A DNA stretch of 39,503 bases from a virus (IMGVR_UViG_3300048442_000651:1-39503), one strand, 5' to 3'. Positions 16,290 to 24,878 are shown, numbered from the stretch's first letter. Notes: generated by a model from the sequence alone, not told the origin. Numbers and translations: made by a program.

Positions 16290-16738
16290 TTCCTAGTGAA
16301 GCGATACAATTCTGTACTACCCCACATAAGTTCACCTGTTTCCAAGTCTCTTCCTTGGTCACAAGTATGCAGTTTGTCTTTGTAGACATGTATTTCAGAG
16401 ATTACACGGTCTCCCCTATAACCTCTACATTTATCTCCAGCAAGTTGACCGTGCCAAGCATTGCCATCGAACTTAAATATCATATCACAATCTTCGTGTC
16501 TTGTCCAGTCCAAATGATAGTTCTCTACTAACACTTCAGTTTCGGACAATACAACTATCTTGTGATTCTTCTGACGATAAGGAGAATTTGGTCCTTCTCG
16601 TCTCTTAAAATTTATAGATTGGAATCCATCATCATGACGTTTCCAAATAATTTCTACAGAAACCCAATTGCATGGATCAGATTGTGCCTGGTGACGATTC
16701 TCCCAATGGCCTAAGATATAGTCTTCAAATTTAGCCAT
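16280..16738 (-). CDS. cpeT: CpeT-like phycobiliprotein lyase
   Basis: 152 aa. CpeT/CpcT proteins attach bilin chromophores to phycobiliproteins, and cpeT is a known auxiliary gene of cyanomyoviruses. Visible family features: the start GHWENRHQAQSDP (usual G-x-(W/F)-x-N-x-x-Q-A), a central NSPYRQKNHKIV, the segment DCDMIFKFDGNAWHGQLAGDKCRGYRGDRV, and the end HTCDQGRDLETGELMWGSTELYRF (usual S-x-D-x-G-x-D-x-x-T-x-E-x-x-W-G...Y-x-F). Cyanobacterial members are longer (about 190-200 aa), so this is a compact version. It has its own sigma70 promoter. The stop TAG is part of tRNA-Val. It probably keeps host light harvesting working during infection. Confidence 0.82.
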   Translation of the reverse strand: MAKFEDYILGHWENRHQAQSDPCNWVSVEIIWKRHDDGFQSINFKRREGPNSPYRQKNHKIVVLSETEVLVENYHLDWTRHEDCDMIFKFDGNAWHGQLAGDKCRGYRGDRVISEIHVYKDKLHTCDQGRDLETGELMWGSTELYRFTRKPE

Positions 16739-16764
16739 AACTATCTCTGAACCCTTACATGGTT

Positions 16765-16793
16765 ATTCTAAAAGAAATGTTCTCTTTTGTCAA
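16765..16793 (-). promoter_or_regulatory. Sigma70-type promoter TTGACA-17-TAGAAT
   Basis: Minus strand: TTGACA, 17-bp spacer, TAGAAT, 27 bp before the cpeT-like ATG. The -35 box abuts the end of the cp12-like gene. It should give early expression of cpeT and tRNA-Val inside an otherwise late region. Confidence 0.8.
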
Positions 16794-16794
16794 G

Positions 16795-17022
16795 TCAATC
16801 TTCGTAAACCAAGCATTCTGGTTCTGAAGGGTTTGCGTCACAAAACAATTCTAAGTAAGTAGGATCATGATGATCTCCTGCCTCAATCTCTTCTTTGTGA
16901 TGCTCTGCGTATTCTTCTAATTCATGCAACTCACCTTCAATATGACGGCGTTGTTGTGGAGATATAGACGAATTGTCTAGGATCTCTTTGTCAATAGCAA
17001 TGTGCTTTTCGATACTGTCCAT
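16795..17022 (-). CDS. cp12: CP12-like Calvin-cycle regulator
   Basis: 75 aa. CP12 binds GAPDH and phosphoribulokinase and switches off the Calvin cycle; cp12 is a known cyanophage auxiliary gene. The C-terminus HDPTYLELFCDANPSEPECLVYED carries the CP12 signature: Cys61 and Cys70 with eight residues between, NP in the loop and an acidic Y-E-D end. The N-terminal part (about 1-50) is charged and helical and lacks the N-terminal cysteine pair of many host CP12 proteins. GGAGG lies just before the ATG, with an ATAAATA late element upstream. It may divert host carbon flow toward NADPH production during infection (inference). Confidence 0.78.
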   Translation of the reverse strand: MDSIEKHIAIDKEILDNSSISPQQRRHIEGELHELEEYAEHHKEEIEAGDHHDPTYLELFCDANPSEPECLVYED

Positions 17023-17042
17023 GTATCCTCCTGTTGTAATAA

Positions 17043-17049
17043 TATTTAT
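17043..17049 (-). promoter_or_regulatory. Late promoter element ATAAATA
   Basis: The minus strand reads CAAATAAATATTATTAC, 20 bp before the cp12-like ATG and just after the hub gene stop. Confidence 0.5.
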
Positions 17050-17053
17050 TTGA

Positions 17054-18427
17054 TTAAATGGTAGAATCCTTCATTAAAAGCAATTCCGTAGTCATACTAG
17101 TACCATTTGTATCATGAGTCAAGCTAGCAATTAGATATCTACCACTATATCTACGGTCTACTTTAGGTGCCTTTCCAGATTTTGCTGTGGTAGGAATAAC
17201 AATATCAATTCCTGAACCAACATACAAATCCATATTTCCTGGAATAGTTATTTGTAGTTTAATAGTCTTCAGACTTTCAATCCTCATCCATTGGTATGCC
17301 TGGAGTTCTACGAGTGACTCATAATTTTTTTGAGGATTATCTTCAAATCTTTGATCAAAAATTTGATTCGGAAGAATTGTGTATCTAACTCTCTTTGGAT
17401 AATCAATTAATTGCTGAACTCCTTCATCCATAGAATTGATAATATTCTTATTACCACCATCTTTCAAGTGAGACATACTATTCCAGTATGTGTTGATATT
17501 ATAATAATGAGCATCTACAGAGATGTCTGTACTAATACCCATTTTAGATTGTGTAATGGTAGTTGGGTCAAATCCAATACTATAACCAGACCATGATCCA
17601 TGACGCAATCCCATCAAAAAGTTCTTTTCTTCAGGAAAAACTACAGTACTAATTCTATACTGGTCTGCAGCACCATCACCCTCTATATTTTTTGGTGCTT
17701 GAGTGTACTTATACAATCTTGGTTGTCCAGTATTGACATTAGTTTCTTTACTATCCTCCATGGAATTTGCATCATCAATCATCTTATCGATAGACTTGTA
17801 ATGATATCCCAATGCATTCTCAAAAAATGCAAATCCATTCTGCAATGAAGTACCTGATGTTTTACGAATAGATCTCTCAGTCATCCAGTAGATTGCATCA
17901 AATGGTCTCCAGTTAGGAATGATAAATTTGTGGTCATTTAATGTTTCTTCTAGATACAGTCTTTTTTTAGTCCCAATGTATCTGTTATTCTTTAATATAG
18001 TTTCAACAATCTGAGAAGTTTCAGTTTTATTCTTAAAGATAACATCAGTCATACCAAATATGTTTACTGCTTCATTCTTAATAAACTCATCTGATGCTAA
18101 GTTGATAATGTATAAATCAGTACCTTGATTTGTTCTAGCACGAGATAGGATAGTATATGAACGCATATAAAATGTTCGATCAATAATACTTCCTGTAACT
18201 TTCACCCTAAAAAGTTCGGATCCTGTGAAGGCATTAATCATGCCAGCAGAATCTTCAATAACGATCTTTGCTTCCATTGTGGCAGAAGTAATAGATTCAT
18301 ATACCTGAAATCCCCTAACAAAATCTTTGATGTCATATTCACCAGTGGGAGACTTTAATTTTTCACCGTCGCGAAAAATAGTTACGGAGATCTCTACATC
18401 CCCAGGATTTTCTCTAAAAATTGTCAT
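17054..18427 (-). CDS. gp27: Baseplate hub protein, gp27-like
   Basis: 457 aa, MTIFRENPGDVEISVTIFRDG. The pattern of an N-terminal beta domain (DFVRGFQVYESITSATMEAKI, FRVKVTGSIID), then LYIINLASDEFIKNEAVNIFG and NWRPFDAIYWMTERSI, and a mid-region with FAFFENALGYHYKSIDKM is that of tail hub proteins of the gp27/VgrG N-terminal class. Position between tape-measure-like genes and the gp5 spike supports this; in T4, gp27 and gp5 form the central hub. It is longer than T4 gp27 (391 aa). It overlaps the upstream stop by 4 bp (ATGA). Confidence 0.65.
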   Translation of the reverse strand: MTIFRENPGDVEISVTIFRDGEKLKSPTGEYDIKDFVRGFQVYESITSATMEAKIVIEDSAGMINAFTGSELFRVKVTGSIIDRTFYMRSYTILSRARTNQGTDLYIINLASDEFIKNEAVNIFGMTDVIFKNKTETSQIVETILKNNRYIGTKKRLYLEETLNDHKFIIPNWRPFDAIYWMTERSIRKTSGTSLQNGFAFFENALGYHYKSIDKMIDDANSMEDSKETNVNTGQPRLYKYTQAPKNIEGDGAADQYRISTVVFPEEKNFLMGLRHGSWSGYSIGFDPTTITQSKMGISTDISVDAHYYNINTYWNSMSHLKDGGNKNIINSMDEGVQQLIDYPKRVRYTILPNQIFDQRFEDNPQKNYESLVELQAYQWMRIESLKTIKLQITIPGNMDLYVGSGIDIVIPTTAKSGKAPKVDRRYSGRYLIASLTHDTNGTSMTTELLLMKDSTI

Positions 18428-21186
18428 TTGAAGATACCTTTAAGGGGATTATTTGTAGAACCAAGAAGAGCAGCAGCAGTTCCGACGAGAGCACCACCAA
18501 TGCCACGACCTCCAGAGTGACCTCCTCCATCGCCACCACCAACAACTACAGGAGGTCCAGGTCTACTTGCTACCATTGCGTTCTGAATCGCTGATGACGC
18601 TGCTGCAACCATCTCAGCGTTCATACCATTTACTTGTCCAACTTGTTCTATAACAGCACCTACCATCTCACGAGTCCTTTCAGTTATTTGGGTTTTTGCA
18701 TTATTACGATCTTGAGTGGATTGTGAAAGACTGCCTCGTCTTCCCCGACTCCTAATCTCTGCTTCGCGGTTACCATATGTATATCTTTGGTCACTTCTTC
18801 GTTGTCCTGCTACTGGTGCTGAGTATCCTCCAAGAATAGTTTTACCACCAGCACGCTGAGACCTAGGAGTTTCCATATCGAAACCAGAATTTGCTGCATA
18901 AGAAGAACCATAATCACCAGCACCATGACCGCCACCAGTACCACCATTTTCAATCTCGGCAATATGAGATTTTACACTGGCATTTCCTGCAGTATTGAAG
19001 AAGTGATTCTTGTACTTAACAACATTAACATTTTGAGACTCATCCTTAAACGCAGCACCAGTTCTAAATCCAGTTGATCCCATCAAATAATTAATATTCT
19101 CTGCACGCATACCCTCTGCCTCAAGATTACCCCTAAGACTTGTAGTATTTCTTGCCATCTCAATTGCATCTCTTGCCTGTGCCATCTGTGTACTAGTTCT
19201 TGCGTCATCAATTGATCCATTTTCTATAGGTTGATATTGACGCCTACCCATAATGACGCCAGTGACACTCTTATCATTTGCCATGAACATTCCCTTTCCA
19301 ACCTTACCAGATTGAATAAGTCCCGCACGATTCAATACACTGCGTGCTACCAATGCCATACCCAATTTACCCTCACTACCTGCCTCTGCAAGAACTAAAC
19401 GCTGCAATAAGTTATACTCACCACTATTAAGTTGTCCATTTGGTCCATTAGGACCACCAGCACCAGGTCCAGCTTCATTTAATATAGGAGGGTTTTTCAT
19501 ACCCATATACTTTTTCATCATTTGACGAAGTTTATCGCCACCTGTACCATCTTTATCAGATCCCTTTAACTTATGTAAGTCGGACCTTTCACCCGTACCA
19601 CCCCACCAAGTAGGACCATAGTTATCATGAGGTGACCTACCATCTTTATTCGACGCTGCTTCAGCGTGCGTCATAACATTTTTAATACTTACATCACCTG
19701 GTTTCCAACCCCAACCTTTAGCAATAGTTGCTGCTTCGGCAGTCATCGCCTCAAGTTGCTTTGGTTTGGGAGCATAAGCATTCCAATTGTAGTCTTTCAT
19801 TGCAGCAACTGAAAGACCTACATTTCCCGTGTTTCTATAATATGTGTGAGCAGTATGTTGGTCATAAGGGAGATGCTTATATAGAGAACCATCGCCCTGA
19901 ACAGTGGTATGATATGGACCATTTTTCCAGTTGTATCCACCTGCTGTCCAATGCATATAAATTTGCTTATTTAATCCACCTCCATTTGCAAAACTAGGAA
20001 GTCCACCACCTTGAGACATAAATTTAGACTCAGGTGCATAACTAGGCATAACATTCTTAGACATAGGAGTATCAAAACCCTTTCCTGGATTAAATCCACC
20101 TTGGAATGCATTCACCATTCCACCGATGTCAAATCCTTGACTCTGTGCTTCACCCATCCTTTTAGAAGTTAGATGGGGTTGCGTTTTTGTTCCAGGAGTA
20201 TTAAGAGGAACGACGAAAGCTCCCCCATTGCTCTTTCTAGCAACATATTCACGTCCGTGTCCGATGAACGAGGTTGATCTCCCCCCATCCAGTGATACGG
20301 GATATCCCGATTGTGGTCCATTAATAAATCCTCCTTGTGCTCTACCTGGAAGATTCTTTACTGAACCTCCTTGTGCAAACTCTTCATCCCCATCCCTATT
20401 ATTTAATGCATTGATGCCCATACCTGCACCAATTGCTATAGCAGTTCCAGTCGCCACCTTTGCAAGACCACCCCCCCTTCTACCAAGACGACCAGCACCA
20501 CGTCCACGAATAAGTGTAATCAGAGCTCTAACACCATTTGCAATATCAGTAATAATTTTAGTTGGATTTTTTAAGTATCTAAGACCCAATACAATTGAAC
20601 CAATACCAACAACTGCTTTACCAAATCCTAAAAGTCTCTCTTGCCACGTCGCATCATCTTTAAATAAATCATAAAGACCATCAATAGTAGTTGTAATACT
20701 AAATTTTGCCCAAGCTGCAATAAAGTTAATAACCTTCTTAATGACTTCTAAACCTGCAACAAGTGCTTCTTGATTTTTCGGATCACCCAACCATTTAAGG
20801 ACTGGAATGACAATTGCTATTTTGAATAAACCTCCAAATAACTTAAGAAGTCCTTCCAGAAAACTTCCACTTTTTGCTAAGAGGCCAGATACAAGACCAC
20901 CTTGCTTCTTTTGTTTTTGGGGTTTGTTATATTCTGCTTTAAATTTAGTTTTCTGAGATTGTTGTGCTTCTAAATTACTAAGGCTAACTTTTTTGAGATC
21001 TACAAGAACTTTAGCAAGAGAATTTACAGTATTTCCTAAGTTGTTGATTGCATGAGTATTCGTGTTTATTGACTTTGCTAAAGCAATATCCGATTTCGTC
21101 ACTTCAGGGTCAAGACTGCCCGAAGGATCTTTTACCTGTACGAACTTATAAAAATTAATTTTTGAATTTTTTTGTACAGTTGCCAT
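18424..21186 (-). CDS. Tape-measure-like protein with two peptidoglycan-hydrolase domains
   Basis: 920 aa. The N-terminus (about 1-220) has coiled-coil and hydrophobic helices and is paralogous to the 926-aa neighbour. About 405-545 is an amidase_2/PGRP-like domain: IYMHWTAGGYNW (first His), AHTYYRNTGNVGLSVAAM, then VMTHAEA and RSPHDNYGP (second His and probable Asp ligand). About 590-730 is a SleB/Hydrolase_2-like domain: LLQRLVLAEAGSEGKLGMAL, RSVLNR, VIMGRRQYQPIENG and KNHFFNTAG. The Gly-rich remainder ends LLGSTNNPLKGIFK. It is likely delivered through or mounted on the tail to open the cell wall, replacing T4 gp5 lysozyme (inference). Its start overlaps the upstream stop (TAATG). Confidence 0.75.
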   Translation of the reverse strand: MATVQKNSKINFYKFVQVKDPSGSLDPEVTKSDIALAKSINTNTHAINNLGNTVNSLAKVLVDLKKVSLSNLEAQQSQKTKFKAEYNKPQKQKKQGGLVSGLLAKSGSFLEGLLKLFGGLFKIAIVIPVLKWLGDPKNQEALVAGLEVIKKVINFIAAWAKFSITTTIDGLYDLFKDDATWQERLLGFGKAVVGIGSIVLGLRYLKNPTKIITDIANGVRALITLIRGRGAGRLGRRGGGLAKVATGTAIAIGAGMGINALNNRDGDEEFAQGGSVKNLPGRAQGGFINGPQSGYPVSLDGGRSTSFIGHGREYVARKSNGGAFVVPLNTPGTKTQPHLTSKRMGEAQSQGFDIGGMVNAFQGGFNPGKGFDTPMSKNVMPSYAPESKFMSQGGGLPSFANGGGLNKQIYMHWTAGGYNWKNGPYHTTVQGDGSLYKHLPYDQHTAHTYYRNTGNVGLSVAAMKDYNWNAYAPKPKQLEAMTAEAATIAKGWGWKPGDVSIKNVMTHAEAASNKDGRSPHDNYGPTWWGGTGERSDLHKLKGSDKDGTGGDKLRQMMKKYMGMKNPPILNEAGPGAGGPNGPNGQLNSGEYNLLQRLVLAEAGSEGKLGMALVARSVLNRAGLIQSGKVGKGMFMANDKSVTGVIMGRRQYQPIENGSIDDARTSTQMAQARDAIEMARNTTSLRGNLEAEGMRAENINYLMGSTGFRTGAAFKDESQNVNVVKYKNHFFNTAGNASVKSHIAEIENGGTGGGHGAGDYGSSYAANSGFDMETPRSQRAGGKTILGGYSAPVAGQRRSDQRYTYGNREAEIRSRGRRGSLSQSTQDRNNAKTQITERTREMVGAVIEQVGQVNGMNAEMVAAASSAIQNAMVASRPGPPVVVGGGDGGGHSGGRGIGGALVGTAAALLGSTNNPLKGIFK

Positions 21187-23966
21187 TATTGTGATCTCGT
21201 CGTTATGCTAGAAGGAGTCGCTCTAACTACTTCGCTACCACCAGTATTTATGGGAACAGCAGTAGGAATAGGCACCAACTTCTCAAGAATAACAGGAATG
21301 GGAATGAAGTCTAATGTCTGATTCATAGCATACTCAGCAGATATACCACCTTCAGACAATGCTTGAGATGCTACATTCTGTACCCCACCAATAACTTTAG
21401 GATCGACTCCTAGTTGTCCTGCTATCTCTCCCATAGCAGATGTCATATCTCCACCCATCGCACCAGTAACCGCATTATAAATGCCACCCAGTCCAAAGTG
21501 ACTTGCAGCACCTTGAATCATGTTCATAGGATTAAGTCCACCACTTAACATAGAACCAGCAAATTGTCCTATAGAAGGGTTAAGCATCCCAAGTCCAGTA
21601 CTCAAAGCACCTCCAAAGTTTCCACTCAATACACTAGATGCAATATTGCCAATGGGACCATTCATAAAATTACCAACTTGACCCATAATCCCACTTACGC
21701 CAGGAATCATTCCCAACATTGACATAGGATTGCCCGTAGCAAGTGTATTGATACCTGCCATAATAGGTGCAGCACCAGGAATAAACGATGCAGCAGTTCC
21801 AAGCACCTGTCCAACAGGACTTTGCATAACATTACTAACTGCATTACCTACACCTTTAAAAGCATTACCAACACTCTTAACTACACCACCAAGGAACATT
21901 TCTTGTTGAGGAACTTCTTGTCCTGTGATTTCTTGGAATGTATTTGGTCTATGTAAAAACTCCCAGATTGCAGGACCAGAGTTCCATACAGAACCAATAG
22001 TATCAAAGATTGGTTTGATACCTTTGTCATAAACATATCCTGGAAAATTACTAACAATTTTCCACGTTTCATCAATTGCCTTGATAGCAGGTTCAATATA
22101 TCCCATGATGGGATCAATAATCATCTCCCCAATTTCTTTTGTTTTTGCTATTGCTTGACTAATCTTTTTGCTAGTTGCAGCACCAACAGCTTTCATCATC
22201 TCAGGAATCTGTGTCAGTGGTGCTCCAAGCATCACTAACAATGAACCCAACTTGCTAAGTGCTTCTCTTGGTCTGAATCCTACTATAGCATCTCGGATTC
22301 CTTCAACTAAACCTCGGACTTTATTAAATGCCCACTGAATTGCTGATTCAGCAGAAGTTTTAATAATAGACATCAAAATAGGAGCACCCTCAGCAAAAAT
22401 TCGCCCAAGTCCTTTAGCACCAGATAGGATCGTGTCAAAGATAACTTTGACTAACTCTTGTGGACCATTAACAACATATTTTTGGAAGGCATCCCACATT
22501 GCTTCACGCCAGGGTTTCGAGACTTCCATCATATGGGTAAAGAAATCTGCTGCAGCACCAGAAGCATAATTCCACATGTTCATCATAGAGCCCCAGGCAC
22601 TACTCATAACATCTTTACCGATGTTTAAGAATGTTTCCCAGGCACCTGCCCAGAAATCTCCATTCATAATATAGTCATTCCAAAGAGACTTCATACCACT
22701 GACAAGTTTCTTGCCCATAGCACCAAGGTCAGCACCTAAGTTTGCCTTACCTAGCATCATGTCATATAAGTATCCGCCGATTGCCTCACCTGCAATGCCA
22801 CCAAGCATTGCACCAACAAATGCACCTAAAGGTATTGTAATGGGTGCTGCAGGACCGCCCAGAGCACCTATAGCGCCACCTGCCCAACCACCTAAGAATG
22901 TACCAATACCATCACCAATACCCATCATGAGTGATTTGGCGATAGACTCACCCATGATCCAGTTCAATGCAGCAGTCAGTAAACCACTTATAAGTGGTAA
23001 CTTAAATGCGCCGATTAATTTCTTCAATCCTTTTACGCCACCTCTTCCAATAACTTTCAGGAAGAAACGATGCGTTGCCTTAGATATATTTTTACCACCA
23101 TATTTAAAAACCTGTCCAGTAGCTTTCTTACCAACCTGTTCACCAGTTGTTTCAGTAGCTTCTTTAGTGGCAAGCTTTCGTGCTTGCTCTAATTGGAAAG
23201 GAGATAGTTTAGGACTAGGTTTTACTGTTGGTTTTACACCTGGTTTTACACCTGGTTTTGTTGGTTTTTTTGGTTTATCGGGACCATCAAGAAGATCTCG
23301 CGCATCAAGAAGGTCTCGAATACCACCTGCTGCTGCAATTATTCCAGAAATACCACCGATTGCAAGAGCAATTTTACCGAACGCATCAAGACGTTGACCA
23401 ATAGTCGTCTCTTTACCAAAGATAAAATCTAGACCAGAAGTAAAGGCATTATAAATGCTCATCGCAAAGTCTTTTAACTTATCAAAAACGAAAAGTGTTT
23501 TATCTAAGAATAATTTAATCTTCTCAATATTCTCAGGATTACCTAGATAATTTAAAAGTTCTAGACCAAGAGTAAATGTAGCAAGTTTTACTAATAATCC
23601 ACCAAGAGGACTAAGGAATTTTTCAATCGTTCCAAAAATACCCTTAGTGCCTTTCTTTACCTTTTCACCTAACCTTGATTTCTCATTAGCTCCTTCTTTT
23701 TTTAATGCTTTCGCTTCTTGCTTAGTTTCAGAAGAAGAATCTTTCTCTCTACGCTTACTTCTTCTTTCTGCTTTTTCAGTCTCTTTCTTACTCTTAACTG
23801 TTAAGGTGGAGATTTTCCCCAAATCACTAACTACACTCGATAAAGAGCTAACTGTAGTACCAAGACGATTAAATGCTAACGTCTGTACTTTTGCAGCAGA
23901 AATTGCTGGAGTAGTAATCGACGATACTCCAGGATTGACTAGTTTATATGGTTGTAGTTTAGCCAC
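21186..23966 (-). CDS. Tape-measure-like tail protein
   Basis: 926 aa with a GTG start (MAKLQPYKLVNPGVSSITTP). Residues about 60-110 are a strongly charged Lys/Glu coiled-coil. Then come alternating hydrophobic helices (GGLLVKLATFTLGLELLNYL, LGGWAGGAIGALGG) and a Gly/Met-rich C-terminal third with repeated GNPMSMLGMIPG-like units. A short Lys-Pro repeat (KPGVKPGVKPTVKPSPK) forms a linker near residue 245. Long helical, Gly/Ala-rich proteins directly after a chaperone-like pair are typical tape measures; T4 uses gp29 (590 aa). It overlaps the preceding small frame by 8 bp. Length determination by this protein is inference. Confidence 0.65.
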   Translation of the reverse strand: MAKLQPYKLVNPGVSSITTPAISAAKVQTLAFNRLGTTVSSLSSVVSDLGKISTLTVKSKKETEKAERRSKRREKDSSSETKQEAKALKKEGANEKSRLGEKVKKGTKGIFGTIEKFLSPLGGLLVKLATFTLGLELLNYLGNPENIEKIKLFLDKTLFVFDKLKDFAMSIYNAFTSGLDFIFGKETTIGQRLDAFGKIALAIGGISGIIAAAGGIRDLLDARDLLDGPDKPKKPTKPGVKPGVKPTVKPSPKLSPFQLEQARKLATKEATETTGEQVGKKATGQVFKYGGKNISKATHRFFLKVIGRGGVKGLKKLIGAFKLPLISGLLTAALNWIMGESIAKSLMMGIGDGIGTFLGGWAGGAIGALGGPAAPITIPLGAFVGAMLGGIAGEAIGGYLYDMMLGKANLGADLGAMGKKLVSGMKSLWNDYIMNGDFWAGAWETFLNIGKDVMSSAWGSMMNMWNYASGAAADFFTHMMEVSKPWREAMWDAFQKYVVNGPQELVKVIFDTILSGAKGLGRIFAEGAPILMSIIKTSAESAIQWAFNKVRGLVEGIRDAIVGFRPREALSKLGSLLVMLGAPLTQIPEMMKAVGAATSKKISQAIAKTKEIGEMIIDPIMGYIEPAIKAIDETWKIVSNFPGYVYDKGIKPIFDTIGSVWNSGPAIWEFLHRPNTFQEITGQEVPQQEMFLGGVVKSVGNAFKGVGNAVSNVMQSPVGQVLGTAASFIPGAAPIMAGINTLATGNPMSMLGMIPGVSGIMGQVGNFMNGPIGNIASSVLSGNFGGALSTGLGMLNPSIGQFAGSMLSGGLNPMNMIQGAASHFGLGGIYNAVTGAMGGDMTSAMGEIAGQLGVDPKVIGGVQNVASQALSEGGISAEYAMNQTLDFIPIPVILEKLVPIPTAVPINTGGSEVVRATPSSITTRSQ

Positions 23967-24168
23967 CTGCTGCTTGCTGCTCCTTCATTCTACGTTCTTC
24001 TTCTTTTAAGAATTGTATTAACAAATTCACATAAATTTCTTTTTCCCAAGGCATCAGATTATCGATATGTTCGATACTCCATTTATGGTGATGCATCAGT
24101 GCAAAGTTACCTTCATAATAAGAACGGAGATTGTTGTGAAGGAGTGCTATGCGAAAAAACTCGCTAAT
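23959..24168 (-). CDS. Small gp51-position ORF, probably reached by -1 frameshift from gp26
   Basis: Up to 69 codons between a TGA and TAA at 23959, reading ISEFFRIALLHNNLRSYYEG, then LMHHHKWSIEHIDNLMPW and a Glu/Lys/Gln-rich end (KEEERRMKEQQAAGG). The upstream part has no ATG, GTG or TTG: the position where a start is expected is ATT (24166-24168), with GAGGG directly against it, too close to act as its Shine-Dalgarno. The first ATG in frame is at residue 25. The frame is the -1 frame of gp26 and begins over its last codons. In T4, gene 51 (hub assembly) follows gene 26, the same position. It is very likely a real protein part; how translation enters is the open question. Confidence 0.7.
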   Translation of the reverse strand: MSEFFRIALLHNNLRSYYEGNFALMHHHKWSIEHIDNLMPWEKEIYVNLLIQFLKEEERRMKEQQAAGG

Positions 24169-24857
24169 CCCTCAAGAACAATTTCAGATTCAACCCCAGT
24201 ATTAGGATTGGTTACTTGTACCTTATGCAACAATTTAGGCATAGTTTCAAAGAATTTTTGAAGTTCTCCAAACTGTTTGCTACTCAGTTGATCAAGAAAT
24301 TCTAAAATTTCTGATTTTGGTAAATCTTTACATTCATAGATTTGATTGGTATCAGCAATAGTTTCAATACAACCTGCTGCCATTTCAAAAATCTGGTCAA
24401 TTTGATTGGTATCTTCCCCAAAATTCGACTCTACAAAAGATTCGAGATTGGGATATCCCATAGTAACGGCAATCTCAGCGTCAAGTTTTAATTCTTTTTT
24501 ATGACCTCTAGTCTTTACGACCTTAATTTCATCCAAAGGAATCGAAACCTCAACCTCAGTTTCTCCATCATCAGGACAAGTCACTGTCACATCAACGTTT
24601 TCACCAACAGATTTTGTACGAATTTGTAAGAACAAATATTCAATATCAAATGTTGCTAGTTTATCAACTGAAGCAATATCAGTACATTCTGTAATGATGT
24701 TTTTGATTGCACCAATAATCTCTTCTTGCTCTCCCGTTTCTGTAGCGAGGAGAAGTAACTTCTCTTCTTTAACAAGAAATGGTCTATAGTTCACATTTCT
24801 ACCATCAGATGGCAGTTTCAGTTTGTACTTAGGTACATTTAATTTAGGTAATGCCAT
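24147..24857 (-). CDS. gp26: Baseplate hub assembly protein gp26
   Basis: 236 aa, MALPKLNVPKYKLKLPSDGR then NYRPFLVKEEKLLLLATETG and FDIEYLFLQIRTKSVGENVD. This is the T4_gp26 family pattern (T4 gp26 is 208 aa), including the CPDDGE segment. gp26 acts in central baseplate hub assembly. Its last codons are S-F-F-A-stop, and the FF codons form a T_TTT_TTC slippery heptamer. A -1 shift there would give a product of about 299 aa with the small downstream frame. A late promoter lies 22 bp upstream. Good confidence on identity. Confidence 0.88.
   Translation of the reverse strand: MALPKLNVPKYKLKLPSDGRNVNYRPFLVKEEKLLLLATETGEQEEIIGAIKNIITECTDIASVDKLATFDIEYLFLQIRTKSVGENVDVTVTCPDDGETEVEVSIPLDEIKVVKTRGHKKELKLDAEIAVTMGYPNLESFVESNFGEDTNQIDQIFEMAAGCIETIADTNQIYECKDLPKSEILEFLDQLSSKQFGELQKFFETMPKLLHKVQVTNPNTGVESEIVLEGLASFFA
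24153..24173 (-). promoter_or_regulatory. Candidate -1 frameshift signal (GAGGG ... T_TTT_TTC)
   Basis: On the minus strand GAGGG (24173-24169) is followed after 9 nt by the heptamer T_TTT_TTC (24159-24153) in the correct gp26 phase, one codon before the gp26 stop. This copies the layout of the E. coli dnaX frameshift, where an SD-like sequence about 10 nt upstream stimulates slippage. I found no clear downstream pseudoknot by eye. Confidence 0.6.
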
Positions 24858-24878
24858 AAAAATTCAATTCAGTAATTT

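Noticed and set aside
16198-16389. 63-codon minus-strand frame across tRNA-Val
   Set aside because: It is the translation of the tRNA and an alternative frame of the cpeT-like gene.
22711-23397. Plus-strand 228-codon Pro/Ala-rich frame
   Set aside because: It is the antisense shadow of the Gly/Ala-rich tape-measure-like gene; composition and lack of start signals fit a shadow.
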